Positions 46,850 through 56,723 of a stretch of DNA of 64,000 nt are shown here, one piece after another (the stretch's first letter is position 1; each line of letters begins with the position of its first letter). The notes under the pieces are model-generated. The model had not been told where the DNA came from and did not search any database. It saw only the letters and a program-made list of their open reading frames with translations. This DNA is from Planctomycetota bacterium. GTDB taxonomy: Bacteria; Planctomycetota; Planctomycetia; Planctomycetales; Planctomycetaceae. Position numbers and translations under genes: made by a program. The stretch is from assembly GCA_030836185.1 (NCBI GenBank), contig JAURQH010000067.1, positions 1 through 64,000 on the forward strand, read 5' to 3'.

Positions 46850-47752
46850 ATGCTCCAGTTTTTCAAATCTCTCTTCAATAAAAATCCGCGCATCCAGAAA
46901 GTCGATTTAACAAAACGCTTCGAACTCATCGGACGTGTCGGCCAAGGAAGTATGTCTAAAGTCTGGAGAGCGCGCGACTCCATGACCGGCCGCATGGTGG
47001 CACTCAAGATCCTCGATAAAGAAAAAACAGATAAGCTCAATAGCCGATTCAAAGGTCTCAACAAACCCACCGAAAGTGAAATCGCCAGCTCATTAAGTCA
47101 CCCCAACATCGTAAATACGATTGAAACAGGATACACCCTCGAAAAAGAAGAGTTCCTGGTCATGGAATTCGTGGAGGGGTCCAGCCTCAGTTTTTTCATC
47201 GAGACTCAAAATGAGACCATGCAACAACAGCGCCTCAACTTCATGATCGAGCTGGGTGATGCGATTGAACACTTCCACTCTCAAAAATGGATTCATCGGG
47301 ACATCTGTCCCCGCAATGTCCTGATCAGTTCCGACAACCACGTGAAATTGATCGATTTTGGGTTGGCGGTTCCTAACACACCTGATTTCCAGCAACCGGG
47401 AAACCGCACAGGCACGGCCAACTATATGGCACCAGAACTGATTAAACGTAAAAAGACTGATGAGCGTATCGACATTTTTTCTTACGCGGTCACCTGTTAC
47501 GAAATGTGCTGCAAGAAATTGCCTTGGCCTGAAGGCAACAGCCTGGAAGCCGTCGTTCAACATATCAACAACCCTCCCAATCCCATCTCTTCTCATTACC
47601 CGGAAATTGACCCTCAACTCGAAGACTTCATCATGAAGGGACTTGCCCGGGAGCCAGCCGATCGATGGTCAAATATACGACAAATGACAGATCGGCTGCG
47701 AGAGATCGCCCCAGACATCTCCAGCGTCAAAGTCCCTCCTCGCCCCGACTGA
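46850..47752 (+). CDS. Serine/threonine protein kinase (Hanks type), cytosolic
   Basis: A 300-residue soluble kinase with no transmembrane segment. The glycine loop GRVGQGSMSKVW, ATP lysine K53 (ALKIL), catalytic loop HRDICPRN (D151), DFG at 169-171 and activation-segment end GTANYMAPEL are all present, so it should be active. A CGGAGGG lies about 11 bases before the ATG at 46850. Most planctomycete kinases of this type are membrane-anchored sensors; this short form lacks any sensor. It lies downstream of accD on the same strand with a gap of about 160 bases, so shared transcription is uncertain. Substrates unknown. Confidence 0.93.
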   Translation: MLQFFKSLFNKNPRIQKVDLTKRFELIGRVGQGSMSKVWRARDSMTGRMVALKILDKEKTDKLNSRFKGLNKPTESEIASSLSHPNIVNTIETGYTLEKEEFLVMEFVEGSSLSFFIETQNETMQQQRLNFMIELGDAIEHFHSQKWIHRDICPRNVLISSDNHVKLIDFGLAVPNTPDFQQPGNRTGTANYMAPELIKRKKTDERIDIFSYAVTCYEMCCKKLPWPEGNSLEAVVQHINNPPNPISSHYPEIDPQLEDFIMKGLAREPADRWSNIRQMTDRLREIAPDISSVKVPPRPD

Positions 47753-47890
47753 TTTCCCCTCTCTCAGAGCCAGTCTCCGACAATTATCACATTACAGTGA
47801 GGGACCACTCGATTTCTCACCCCGGATCCGTCAGACTGTTCAGACGACATCAAATGGATGTGATTGTTTGTCTTAACCGCTAAATCTCTC

Positions 47891-49900
47891 ATGCCTGCTC
47901 TCGACCTTTCTACTCTCAATCCGCCCCAACGAGATGCCGTCACAACACAGCAAGGCCCTCTGCTCGTTTTGGCAGGTGCTGGTACCGGTAAAACTCGTGT
48001 GATCACTTTTCGGATCGCCGAATTAATTCGGCGTGGTGTCTCTCCCGAACGTATTCTCTCGGTGACTTTTACGAACAAAGCCGCCAAAGAAATGCTGGAG
48101 CGAGCGAGCCACCTGCTTGGCAATAAAGGGGCCCGGAAAAAGCCGGTCATCAGTACCTTTCATTCTTTATGCGTGAGGATACTCCGGGAAGAAATTGAGA
48201 CGCTCGGCTACCCGAGTCGATTTGCGATTTATGATCGTGGCGATCAGGAATCAGCCGCACGGACAGCTCTCCGCGAAGTTCGCGTAGCCGATAACGCGAT
48301 GAGACCCGCTGATTTACTGAACGTCATCAGTAAGTGGAAAATGGCCGGCATCCCCCCAGAACGTGCCGCCGACTTTGTCGAGAACGATCAAGAGTTTTTG
48401 GCGGCGGTCGCTTATCGAAAATATCAAAAGAATCTGAGATCATCGGGAGCAGTCGATTTTGACGATTTACTTCTGCTGACCGATCATCTCTTCCAAACCA
48501 ATCCTGAGGTTTTGAAAAGACAACAACAAAAATTTGATTACGTGCAGGTCGATGAGTACCAAGACACGAATGGGGTCCAATTCCGATTGGTCGAAGCGCT
48601 GGTCGCTCCCCACAAAAATCTTTGCGTGGTCGGTGACGACGATCAATCCATTTATGGATGGCGGGGTGCCGAGGTCGAACACATTCTCGGGTTTGATCGT
48701 CATTTTCCCGGTGCGAAAGTTGTTCGGCTGGAAAACAATTACCGCTGCACCGATCAAATTCTCGATCTTGCCAACCGTCTCGTCAAACATAACAAAGGAC
48801 GATACGACAAAACTCTAATCGCTCATAAAAGTTCACAACACCCAGTTCGATTTGCGGAATTTGAATCAGAGGTCGAAGAGGCTGAAAAACTGGTCGCTGA
48901 GATCAAATACCTGATCGAAGAGAAAAACTTCCCTGCCTCGTCAATTGCCATTCTCTTTCGTACCAACGAACAACCCCGAGTGTTCGAAACGGAACTGCGG
49001 CGCATGGATATCCCTTACGTCCTCGTTGGCAGTCAATCGTTCTTCGACAAAAAAGAAGTTCGAGATCTAATGGCCTACTTGAAGGCACTCGCGTTTCCTC
49101 AAGATGACATTTCGCTCATGCGAATCATTAACACTCCGACGAGGGGAATCGGCGCATCGACGGTCGAAAAGATTTCCACCCGAGCGGTCCAACAAGGTTG
49201 CCATTTTTTTGAAGCGGTCGAAAGCTCACTCAAAGAGGGCGACATCAGCCAGAAGGCAGCCGACTCTGTCAGAAACTTTCAAAGGTTACTCGAAACATTT
49301 CGGAGACGCACGCACTCGGAAGTTCATCGCCTGTCCGACCTCGTTCATGAACTCATTAAAACCATCGACTACGATTCTGAAATCTGCCGGCAATACAAAG
49401 ACGAAGCTCAACAAATTACACGCAAAGAAGTTCTCGAAGGATTTGTCTCTTCGGTGAGTGATTACGTGCAACAAGCCGAGAAGCCATCATTGTACGAGTT
49501 TATTGAAAACTCAGCTCTCGGAGGACGTGATGAAGAATCCAACAAAGAGGACCAACTTGCCGGACAGGGAGTGAAATTGATGACTCTGCATTCCGCGAAA
49601 GGCCTCGAGTTCCCGTGGGTCTATCTGGTGGGTCTTGAAGAAGGCTATCTCCCGCATCGACGCAGCGTCGAAGATGCGAGCCGCAAAGCGATCGAAGAAG
49701 AACGCCGACTCGCTTACGTCGGCATCACACGCGCCAAAGATTATCTCACCATTTCACGAGCCGGTACACGGAAGAAGTGGGGTAAGAAACGCCTCTCACT
49801 TCCTTCTCGCTTCCTGCATGAAATGAAGGGCGAGACGGCACCTCCCGAAGTGGCGGCAGCCATCACATTGGCGGAAGACTCATCCGCTGTGGGCGATTGA
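47891..49900 (+). CDS. UvrD/PcrA/Rep-type superfamily 1 DNA helicase
   Basis: A 669-residue 3'-5' helicase. Motif I AGAGTGKT (28-35) follows LNPPQRDAV (Q motif); SVTFTNKAAKEM (Ia), STFHSLCVRIL (Ib), VQVDEYQDTN (II), VVGDDDQSIYGWRGA (III), RLENNYRCTDQIL (IV), MTLHSAKGLEFPWVYLVGLEEGYLPH (V) and EERRLAYVGITRAKDYL (VI) complete the set. The length is slightly below that of E. coli UvrD because the C-terminal extension is short. The ATG at 47891 fits family starts. It unwinds DNA in repair or replication restart; it converges with purH nine bases away. Confidence 0.95.
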   Translation: MPALDLSTLNPPQRDAVTTQQGPLLVLAGAGTGKTRVITFRIAELIRRGVSPERILSVTFTNKAAKEMLERASHLLGNKGARKKPVISTFHSLCVRILREEIETLGYPSRFAIYDRGDQESAARTALREVRVADNAMRPADLLNVISKWKMAGIPPERAADFVENDQEFLAAVAYRKYQKNLRSSGAVDFDDLLLLTDHLFQTNPEVLKRQQQKFDYVQVDEYQDTNGVQFRLVEALVAPHKNLCVVGDDDQSIYGWRGAEVEHILGFDRHFPGAKVVRLENNYRCTDQILDLANRLVKHNKGRYDKTLIAHKSSQHPVRFAEFESEVEEAEKLVAEIKYLIEEKNFPASSIAILFRTNEQPRVFETELRRMDIPYVLVGSQSFFDKKEVRDLMAYLKALAFPQDDISLMRIINTPTRGIGASTVEKISTRAVQQGCHFFEAVESSLKEGDISQKAADSVRNFQRLLETFRRRTHSEVHRLSDLVHELIKTIDYDSEICRQYKDEAQQITRKEVLEGFVSSVSDYVQQAEKPSLYEFIENSALGGRDEESNKEDQLAGQGVKLMTLHSAKGLEFPWVYLVGLEEGYLPHRRSVEDASRKAIEEERRLAYVGITRAKDYLTISRAGTRKKWGKKRLSLPSRFLHEMKGETAPPEVAAAITLAEDSSAVGD

Positions 49901-49909
49901 CCGCTTCTA

Positions 49910-51481
49910 TCAATGTTTGAAGTGGCGGCAGCCAGTAAAGATCATTGCCATTCCGTGCTCGTTACAGGCCTGGATAACTTCTTCATCATTGCGAGACCCG
50001 CCTGGCTGAATGACGGCTTTGATCCCTGCTTTGGCCGCTTCGTCTACTCCATCGCGAAACGGGAAGAACGCATCGGAAGCCACGACTCCACTTTGCGAGC
50101 GATCACCCGATTTGTAAGCCGCAATCATGGCAGAATCAAGACGACTCATCTGCCCTGCCCCAACTCCCACAACCATGCCACCCTTCACATAGACGATGGC
50201 ATTTGATTTAACATGCTTGCAGGCGGTCCAGCCGAAGGTCAAATCGATCATCTCTTCTTCCGTCGGCTGTCGGTCGGTGACGACATTCCAGTCACCCGTT
50301 GATTCGGCAGCTTCATCCCGATCTTGAACCAATAAGCCCCCCGTGACTCTTCGGTAATCGAAACTTGGCGTTCGCTCCTCTGTCATGCCGGGACATTTCA
50401 CAAGCCGTACATTGTTTTTCCACTTTGGTTTGGTGGTGAGTGCTTCAACAGCATCGGCATCAAAATCTGGGGCGATAATTGCTTCAATGAATCGCCCCGG
50501 TTCGCACATTTGGTCGGCGGTGGCCAAATCGAGTGTACGATTTAATCCGATGATCGAACCGAACGCACTCACTGGATCACCTTCATATGCTTTGCCGAAT
50601 GCTTCGGAAAGTGACCCACCGATGGCCAATCCACAAGGATTATTATGCTTGAGTACGGCGGCTGCCGGTTGCTCGAAATCACTCGCGATCACAAGTGCTG
50701 CATCAAGATCGAGCAGGTTGTTGTAAGAGAGTTCTTTGCCATGCAGTTGTTCGGCAGAAGCCAATGTTCCCGCAGCGGGGTTCAGTTCTGTATAGAATGC
50801 AGCCGACTGATGCGGGTTTTCGCCATATCGTAACGACATCCGTTTCTCGACGGTGATCCCCAACGTCTCGGGAAACGCTTCTTCCGGTTGAGTCACCTTG
50901 TGCAGATAATCGCTGATCGCTCTGTCGTAACGGGCCGTCATTTCAAAAGCCGCCGCTGCTAACTCTCGACGTTGAGATTCATCCATGCTGCCGTTCTTCA
51001 TCGAATCCAAAACCGATTCATATTGAGACGGCTTTGTGACAATGGCCACATACTTGTGATTTTTGGCCGTCGAACGGACCATACTGGGGCCACCAATATC
51101 AATCTGTTCAATCGCTTCGGGAACACTGACTCCCTCTTTCGCAATCGTTTGCTCGAATGGATACAAGTTGCAGACCACAATCTGAAACGGAACGATTCCG
51201 TGTTCGGCAATCGCCTCAGCATCTGCAGATAAATCGGGCCGCCCTAAAATCGCACCATGAACTTTGGGATGCAAAGTTTTGACACGGCCATCCATTATCT
51301 CGGGAAAGCCCGTGTACTCCGAAATATCCATGACGGGTATTCCCCCATCGGACAGCATGCGTCTCGTCCCACCGGTCGAGATGATCTCGAAGCCAATATC
51401 AACCAAACCTTTCACGAAGGGTTCGAGTCCAGATTTATCACTGACACTCACAAGTGCTCGTTTTGGGAAGGAATCGGTCAT
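49910..51481 (-). CDS. purH: Bifunctional AICAR transformylase / IMP cyclohydrolase
   Basis: A 523-residue enzyme for the last two steps of purine synthesis. The N-terminal MGS-like IMP cyclohydrolase domain (RALVSVSDKSGLEPFVKGLVDIGFEIISTGGTRRML, MDGRVKTLHPKVHGAIL, IGGPSMVRSTAKNHKYV) is followed by the transformylase domain (LRYGENPHQSAAFY, KELSYNNLLDLDAAL, AAAVLKHNNPCGLAIG, KSNAIVYVKGGMVVGVGAGQMSR, DAFFPFRDGVDEAAKAGIKAVIQPGGS). The start at 51481 is typical; an earlier ATG at 51499 adds six residues. A terminator lies between this gene and tsf upstream. Confidence 0.97.
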   Translation of the reverse strand: MTDSFPKRALVSVSDKSGLEPFVKGLVDIGFEIISTGGTRRMLSDGGIPVMDISEYTGFPEIMDGRVKTLHPKVHGAILGRPDLSADAEAIAEHGIVPFQIVVCNLYPFEQTIAKEGVSVPEAIEQIDIGGPSMVRSTAKNHKYVAIVTKPSQYESVLDSMKNGSMDESQRRELAAAAFEMTARYDRAISDYLHKVTQPEEAFPETLGITVEKRMSLRYGENPHQSAAFYTELNPAAGTLASAEQLHGKELSYNNLLDLDAALVIASDFEQPAAAVLKHNNPCGLAIGGSLSEAFGKAYEGDPVSAFGSIIGLNRTLDLATADQMCEPGRFIEAIIAPDFDADAVEALTTKPKWKNNVRLVKCPGMTEERTPSFDYRRVTGGLLVQDRDEAAESTGDWNVVTDRQPTEEEMIDLTFGWTACKHVKSNAIVYVKGGMVVGVGAGQMSRLDSAMIAAYKSGDRSQSGVVASDAFFPFRDGVDEAAKAGIKAVIQPGGSRNDEEVIQACNEHGMAMIFTGCRHFKH

Positions 51482-51525
51482 GGCATCAACCTGCATCAAT
51501 CTTGATGGTTCAAATGGGAAATACT

Positions 51526-51564
51526 CAAAAAGAAACGGACATCGGCGAGTTGACCGATGTCCGT
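51526..51564 (-). terminator. Rho-independent terminator of the rpsB-tsf operon
   Basis: On the minus strand ACGGACATCGG and CCGATGTCCGT form an eleven-pair stem (51535-51564) with an eight-base loop, followed by TTTCTTTTTGAG. It starts 29 bases after the tsf stop. Confidence 0.9.
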
Positions 51565-51592
51565 AGGAAAATCAATTTCGGCATCGATTCAA

Positions 51593-52435
51593 CTATCCGC
51601 CAATCACCCAACGAACGTAAGTGCTGGCCGTCAGACCTTTTTCTGCCAACGCCTGTTTGACAGTTTTGCTGTCGTCTTTGGCGAAGGGTTGGAAGATCAA
51701 CACCTTGGCTTCTTCGGCGTACCATTTCTTCATTTGGCCATCAACGATTTTCTCGATGATGTTGTCTGGCTTGCCACTGGCTTTGGCTTCTTCGGTCAAT
51801 CGATCCCGTTCGGCTTTGACGGTCGCTTCGTCGAGGTCTTCGACATTAGAAGCAGCCGGGTTCAACGCCGCGATGTGCATTCCGATATCTCGCAACAGTT
51901 CGAGATCTGCAGAATCGCCTTCCGCGGCAAACAACACGCCGGTCTTACCATCGTGGTGAATGTAACCGTTGACTGTTCCCTGACCGTCCATGACGGCAAG
52001 TCGCGAGAGAATAATCTTCTCACGAATCTTGTTGACCATTTCTTCATAAATCTCGTTAAGCGACTTGTCCTGACCTTCAGCAGTCTGGGCGAGAAGTTCT
52101 TCGGGAGTCGCCGCACCGGGACCGTTCAATAATTGCCCCGCACAAAGATCGGTAAAACCGAGAAAGTCTTCGCTGCGAGAAACGGGTTCCGATTCGCACT
52201 GCATTTCGATCATGACGGCTTTGGAATGATCATCGTTGAACTTCACAACGATACGACCCTCGGTCGTCGTGTTATCAGCTCGTTTGAGCATCACCTTGCC
52301 GACTTGTTCACGCAGGATCGAAACGGCTTTGTCCTGATCGCCTTCAGCTTCGACAAGTGCTTTTTTACAATCCATCATCGGCAAGTCCGTGAGATCACGC
52401 AGCGCCTTCACGGCTGCAGCGGTGACTTCTGCCAT
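51593..52435 (-). CDS. tsf: Translation elongation factor Ts
   Basis: A 280-residue EF-Ts, the nucleotide exchange factor of EF-Tu. The N-terminal UBA-like region [38 protein letters not shown] is diagnostic, followed by [33 protein letters not shown] and the dimerisation-core HIAALNP signature. The ATG has AGGAG nine bases upstream. It lies 181 bases after rpsB on the same strand, the standard order. The central segment contains a slightly divergent [13 protein letters not shown] in place of the usual YIHxxGRIGVLV. Confidence 0.96.
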   Translation of the reverse strand: MAEVTAAAVKALRDLTDLPMMDCKKALVEAEGDQDKAVSILREQVGKVMLKRADNTTTEGRIVVKFNDDHSKAVMIEMQCESEPVSRSEDFLGFTDLCAGQLLNGPGAATPEELLAQTAEGQDKSLNEIYEEMVNKIREKIILSRLAVMDGQGTVNGYIHHDGKTGVLFAAEGDSADLELLRDIGMHIAALNPAASNVEDLDEATVKAERDRLTEEAKASGKPDNIIEKIVDGQMKKWYAEEAKVLIFQPFAKDDSKTVKQALAEKGLTASTYVRWVIGG

Positions 52436-52616
52436 GGTCTTTTCTCCTCAAGTTAGACAAAAACGAGCCCCAACCGGAGCCTGTCAGTTGAACGAATCGC
52501 AAGACCGCCGTTCGCGACGATCATCGGTATCAGATATCAGACCGTCTCAAGACATCGAGGGTTCACCATCCGTAAACCCTCTGAACCTCAGAGGCGTCAT
52601 CCCTATATAACCGTTA

Positions 52617-53414
52617 TTATTTGATGGACGGAATCGGTTTCAGATCGTCTTCGCCACCGGGAGCCTGTTGCTGTTTTTTCTGTGGCAACTTGGCTTTACC
52701 GAGCGAAACGCCAGCACTGAGATGAGCCAGCACAAGACGAATAGAACGAATGCTGTCGTCGTTGCCGGGGATCGGCAAATCGACATCATCAGGATCCGAA
52801 TCGGTATCGATCAAGGAAACAACTTTAATGCCCAGCTTGTGGGCTTCCCGAACTGCATTTTTCTCTTTACGAGGATCGATAACGACCAATGCTTCCGGCA
52901 TCCGGTTCAATGTCCGAATTCCGTTCAGGTTCCGAAAGATTTTGCGTTTTTCACGCAACAGCGTCGATTGCATCTTCTTGGAAAACTTGTCCAGATCGCC
53001 ACTTTCTTCCATCGCTTCCAGCTCTTCCAGTCGTTTGAGGCGTTGACGAACGGTGCGGAAGTTGGTCAACGTCCCACCCAACCAACGTTCGTTGACATAG
53101 GGCATTCCGCAAGCTTCCGCGGCTTCCTGAACCGGTTTAGCGGCTTGCCGCTTGGTTCCGGCAAACAGGATCAAAGACCCTTGAGAAGCGACTTTTTCGA
53201 GATATTTTCGTGCTCGCAGCAATCCGCGAACTGTCTCTTTGATATCGATGATATGGATATCATTGCGGCGACCGTAGATGTAAGGTCGCATCTTGGGATT
53301 CCATCGAGCCGCTTTGTGCCCGAAATGGACGCCGGCATCAAGAATGTCTTTAATGACAATCTTGCCGGTCTCAATTTTTTCTGCTGCTGGTGTTTCAGTA
53401 GCGTCAGTCGACAT
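52617..53414 (-). CDS. rpsB: 30S ribosomal protein S2
   Basis: A 265-residue S2 protein: [88 protein letters not shown], and [50 protein letters not shown] polar N-terminal extension of about 20 residues and a C-terminal [20 protein letters not shown] tail are additions to the core. AGGAGAGA lies just upstream of the ATG. First gene of the rpsB-tsf operon, driven by the promoter at 53545-53573. Confidence 0.97.
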   Translation of the reverse strand: MSTDATETPAAEKIETGKIVIKDILDAGVHFGHKAARWNPKMRPYIYGRRNDIHIIDIKETVRGLLRARKYLEKVASQGSLILFAGTKRQAAKPVQEAAEACGMPYVNERWLGGTLTNFRTVRQRLKRLEELEAMEESGDLDKFSKKMQSTLLREKRKIFRNLNGIRTLNRMPEALVVIDPRKEKNAVREAHKLGIKVVSLIDTDSDPDDVDLPIPGNDDSIRSIRLVLAHLSAGVSLGKAKLPQKKQQQAPGGEDDLKPIPSIK

Positions 53415-53544
53415 AAACTCTCTCCTGATATAGCCTTAAGGACCGCCTTGAAGCAGGACAATCGGGCCAAATCGAAAAAAAACATGAACGGCACCCCGAT
53501 GCTCGAAACCATTTCGATGTCAACTCGGAATACGCGAGCAAGTA

Positions 53545-53573
53545 TCGTAACGAGTGAAGAGAAACCCGTCAAT
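53545..53573 (-). promoter_or_regulatory. rpsB-tsf promoter
   Basis: On the minus strand TTGACG (53568-53573) and TACGAT (53545-53550) are 17 bases apart, a strong sigma-70 match. It implies a leader of about 125 bases before the rpsB ATG, long enough for autogenous control by S2, although I do not recognise the known S2 leader motif. Confidence 0.65.
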
Positions 53574-53674
53574 TCAGCGGAACTGAGCGCAGAACGATTC
53601 CCGCTTTGCAAACTGACCGAGTCAGGCTAAATTCAAAATTGAGCGACTCACCCATAGCGATATTGAGAATGATC

Positions 53675-54310
53675 ATGAAACGAATACAACGACACGGCTC
53701 TCTGGCCTCGTATTGGTTGATACTTCCTGCACTATTTCTGACAGGATGCGGGTCGCAACCATCGAATGAGGAAAAGATCCTGCCCCCCATTCAGACAGCC
53801 GCTTCCCTAAACAGACCCAAAGTCAGCAACAACGGATCCAGTCAGGTTTCGACATCGCCCCAAGCGGTCGATATTGAGGGAGTCACATTCACAATTCCCA
53901 CAGGCTGGAAACGAGCTGACTTAATGCCAGCACAAGCGGGAATCATTGCAGCACGTTACCTCATCCCCGTAGACGGTGGAGAATTGCAACTGACATTCAC
54001 CAAAGTCAGAGGCGGCATTGAGGCGAACTTTGCACGTTGGACACAGCAGATGGAGTTGGACAACGATCCGATTGAGGATCGTATTACGTTGTCAGAGGGT
54101 GACGCCTTCTGGATCGACTTGCGTGGAACTTATCGCGCGGGGGGAGCCGGCTTCTCCAGTCCCGACCCCGAAACCAACACTCGCATGCTGGGTATCGGAA
54201 TTCCCATCGGTAACGAAGAGTTATACTTGAAGTTGTTGGGGCCGACCGATCAGGTGGCTCAAATTGCCGATGACATCCGCAAACTGGTGAAGTCGGCCGA
54301 CCTACCGTGA
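53675..54310 (+). CDS. Lipoprotein of unknown function
   Basis: A 211-residue predicted lipoprotein. The start at 53675 gives a short basic N terminus, hydrophobic core and lipobox LFLTGC, with the lipidated Cys followed by GSQPSNEE. The mature part has VDIEGVTFTIPTGWKRADLMPAQAGIIAARYLIP, EANFARWTQQMEL and LYLKLLGPTDQVAQIADDIRKLVKS, a beta-rich fold seen in several uncharacterised planctomycete proteins. Upstream ATGs (53606, 53669) would lengthen the leader. It precedes priA on the same strand. Confidence 0.75.
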   Translation: MKRIQRHGSLASYWLILPALFLTGCGSQPSNEEKILPPIQTAASLNRPKVSNNGSSQVSTSPQAVDIEGVTFTIPTGWKRADLMPAQAGIIAARYLIPVDGGELQLTFTKVRGGIEANFARWTQQMELDNDPIEDRITLSEGDAFWIDLRGTYRAGGAGFSSPDPETNTRMLGIGIPIGNEELYLKLLGPTDQVAQIADDIRKLVKSADLP

Positions 54311-54380
54311 GTTTGATTTCCTGACCGCCAGCTCTTCACCTTCTCTTTCTTCTTCACAAAATATATGATCTGACGAACTT

Positions 54381-56666
54381 TTGCCTGAGCAACAAAAAAA
54401 CCTGTTTGGTGAAGGCTTCGACGAGCCCGAGCCTTGGGAACTGGCGGCAGAAGAAGACCGCTGGGGGGCGGAAGTTGCGCTCAACGTTCCGATCGATCAG
54501 CTTTTCACTTATGTCGTTCCCGATCCACTCCGCGACAAACTCCACCCCGGACAACGAGTGAAAGTTCCCTTCGGTCGGGGTGGTCGAACGATGACCGGCT
54601 TTTGTGTTCGAGTCGGTCCGGTCGGGAAAGTCACGCGGAAGCTGAAAGAAGTCGCCGAGGTAATCGACCGCGAGCCACTCATCAACCAGCACATGCTCGA
54701 TCTGACCGAGTGGATCGGCAAACGGTATCTGTCCGGTTGGGGACAAGTTCTCGAATCGGTGATTCCTGCGGGTGTCAAGAAACTGGCCGGAACCCGAGAA
54801 GTCAAACTCTATCAAGTCGCCGAAGGTCTTGATGCTGACGACTCGCGACTCACGAAAAAACAAGCCGGTATTGTGACAGCATTACTCTATGCCGGTCGGC
54901 CCATGCGGGGAGATGAACTCGCCGACGCCGCGAGTTGTGGAACATCGCCCATCAAAACATTAGAGAAGAAAGGACTGCTTGTCACTCACAGCGAGCGACA
55001 GTCGGCATTCGAAGCCGACATCGGTCATGTCCAAAAAGAAGAAGACCTCAAGCTGCATGCAGAGCAACAAAATGCCCTCAATCGAATTCTACATTCTGTA
55101 CGCAATGGAGAGCACGAAACAATTCTGTTGCACGGCGTGACAGGTAGTGGAAAGACGGAAGTCTACATTCAGGCGATTCGCGAAGTGGTCAGCTATGGAC
55201 GGCAGGCGATTGTATTAGTCCCGGAAATCAGTCTCACGCCACAAACCATTCGTCGCTTCCGCAGCCGCTTCGATTCGGTGGCCGTCTTGCATTCCCACCT
55301 GACCGATAGCGAACGCCATTATCACTGGAAGCGGATTGCCAGTGGAGAAGTTCAAGTCATTGTGGGAGCACGCAGCGCGATCTTTGCACCAGCACCACGC
55401 TTGGGACTCGTTATTATCGACGAAGAACACGAGACGTCCTTCAAACAAGAGACCACGCCCCGCTATCACGCTCGGGAAGTGGCTCGTAAACGCTGTCAAA
55501 TGTTGCGTGTGCCTCTCATCCTGGGAACAGCCACGCCGACTCTCGAATCATGGCGTCGAGTCGAAGAGAAGAAGGACGTTCTGCTTTCCATGCCTTACCG
55601 AGTGAACGGGTTGCCGTTACCGCCAGTGAGTATCATCGACACCCGACAGGATAATGATGTTCAACGGGGAGCCGCCCTCGGTCGCCAACTTGTCAACGGA
55701 ATCAAGATTGCCTTGAAAGACAAAGGGCAAGTCATTCTGTTTCTGAATCTGCGTGGATTCTCAACGACCATCTGGTGTCGATCCTGCGGAGAGTCCACGA
55801 AATGTTCCGAATGCGATCTCTCGCTCACCTGGCATCGGGATCGGGGCAAAGCGGTTTGCCACAGTTGCGGCCTCGAAACCGATCCACCAGAAGCCTGCCC
55901 ACACTGCCAACATCCGGGGCTCAAATATGTCGGCATCGGTACTCAGAAATTGGAACAGGAAGTCAAAGCCCGTTTTCCCGGTGTCCCCTGCGTGCGTATG
56001 GATAGTGACTCGATGCGAAAGCACGGTAGCCATGACATCGCACTAGAAGCGTTTCGCCGCGGTGACACAAAGATCCTCTTAGGCACCCAAATGATCGCCA
56101 AAGGTTTGGATTTTCCCAACGTGACATTGGTTGGTGTGGTTAATGCCGATACCGCTTTACGACAACCCGATTGGCGAGCTTCCGAAAGAACATTCCATTT
56201 GTTGGCACAAGTGGCAGGCCGAACGGGACGGAGTGATCGAGGAGGCCGCGTCTATGTACAGACGATGTGCCCCGAAGAGCCTTCTGTCGTGAAAGCCTCT
56301 CACCACGACTTCCTCGGCTTTGCCGAAATCGAACTCGAACACCGTCGAGATCTGTATTATCCCCCCTACAGTTGCCTATCGCGAATGATTTTTCGTGGCG
56401 AGATCGATGAAGAAGTGCAGGCCGGTGCCAAACAAATCGCCACAGTTTTGCGAGAAACGATCAAAGAGTCTGAACTGGACGTCCAGGTTCGTGGCCCGGC
56501 TCCTGCACCGATCACTCGTTTGAAAAAGTTTTATCGACATCATTTACAGATCATCGCGCCGGATGTCGAGACTCTGAGAGAATTCTGGCTGATCGCCCGC
56601 GACAAGTTTCCGACGTTGTCTAATGTTGACTTTCAGATCGATGTCGATGCAATTAACTTGAGATGA
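54381..56666 (+). CDS. priA: Primosomal protein N' (replication restart helicase)
   Basis: A 761-residue PriA. The 3'-DNA-binding domain (LFTYVVPDPLRDKLHPGQRVKVPFGRGGRTMTGF) is followed by the helicase core with Walker A GVTGSGKTEVY, VPEISLTPQTIRRFRSRF, IIDEEHETSFKQETTPRYHAREVA and TATPTLESW, and a zinc-binding insert (CRSCGESTKCSECDLSLTWHRDRGKAVCHSCG...CPHCQHPGL). Motifs V and VI are LLGTQMIAKGLDFPNVTLVGVVNAD and QVAGRTGRSDRGG. A stop lies 15 bases before the TTG at 54381, so TTG is the only plausible start that keeps the N-terminal domain. No Shine-Dalgarno sequence is visible. Confidence 0.96.
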   Translation: MPEQQKNLFGEGFDEPEPWELAAEEDRWGAEVALNVPIDQLFTYVVPDPLRDKLHPGQRVKVPFGRGGRTMTGFCVRVGPVGKVTRKLKEVAEVIDREPLINQHMLDLTEWIGKRYLSGWGQVLESVIPAGVKKLAGTREVKLYQVAEGLDADDSRLTKKQAGIVTALLYAGRPMRGDELADAASCGTSPIKTLEKKGLLVTHSERQSAFEADIGHVQKEEDLKLHAEQQNALNRILHSVRNGEHETILLHGVTGSGKTEVYIQAIREVVSYGRQAIVLVPEISLTPQTIRRFRSRFDSVAVLHSHLTDSERHYHWKRIASGEVQVIVGARSAIFAPAPRLGLVIIDEEHETSFKQETTPRYHAREVARKRCQMLRVPLILGTATPTLESWRRVEEKKDVLLSMPYRVNGLPLPPVSIIDTRQDNDVQRGAALGRQLVNGIKIALKDKGQVILFLNLRGFSTTIWCRSCGESTKCSECDLSLTWHRDRGKAVCHSCGLETDPPEACPHCQHPGLKYVGIGTQKLEQEVKARFPGVPCVRMDSDSMRKHGSHDIALEAFRRGDTKILLGTQMIAKGLDFPNVTLVGVVNADTALRQPDWRASERTFHLLAQVAGRTGRSDRGGRVYVQTMCPEEPSVVKASHHDFLGFAEIELEHRRDLYYPPYSCLSRMIFRGEIDEEVQAGAKQIATVLRETIKESELDVQVRGPAPAPITRLKKFYRHHLQIIAPDVETLREFWLIARDKFPTLSNVDFQIDVDAINLR

Positions 56667-56723
56667 TGCCGCTCGAACAAATTTCCAAAAACGACCAGTA
56701 CCTGTGACAGATCGAATAACACT

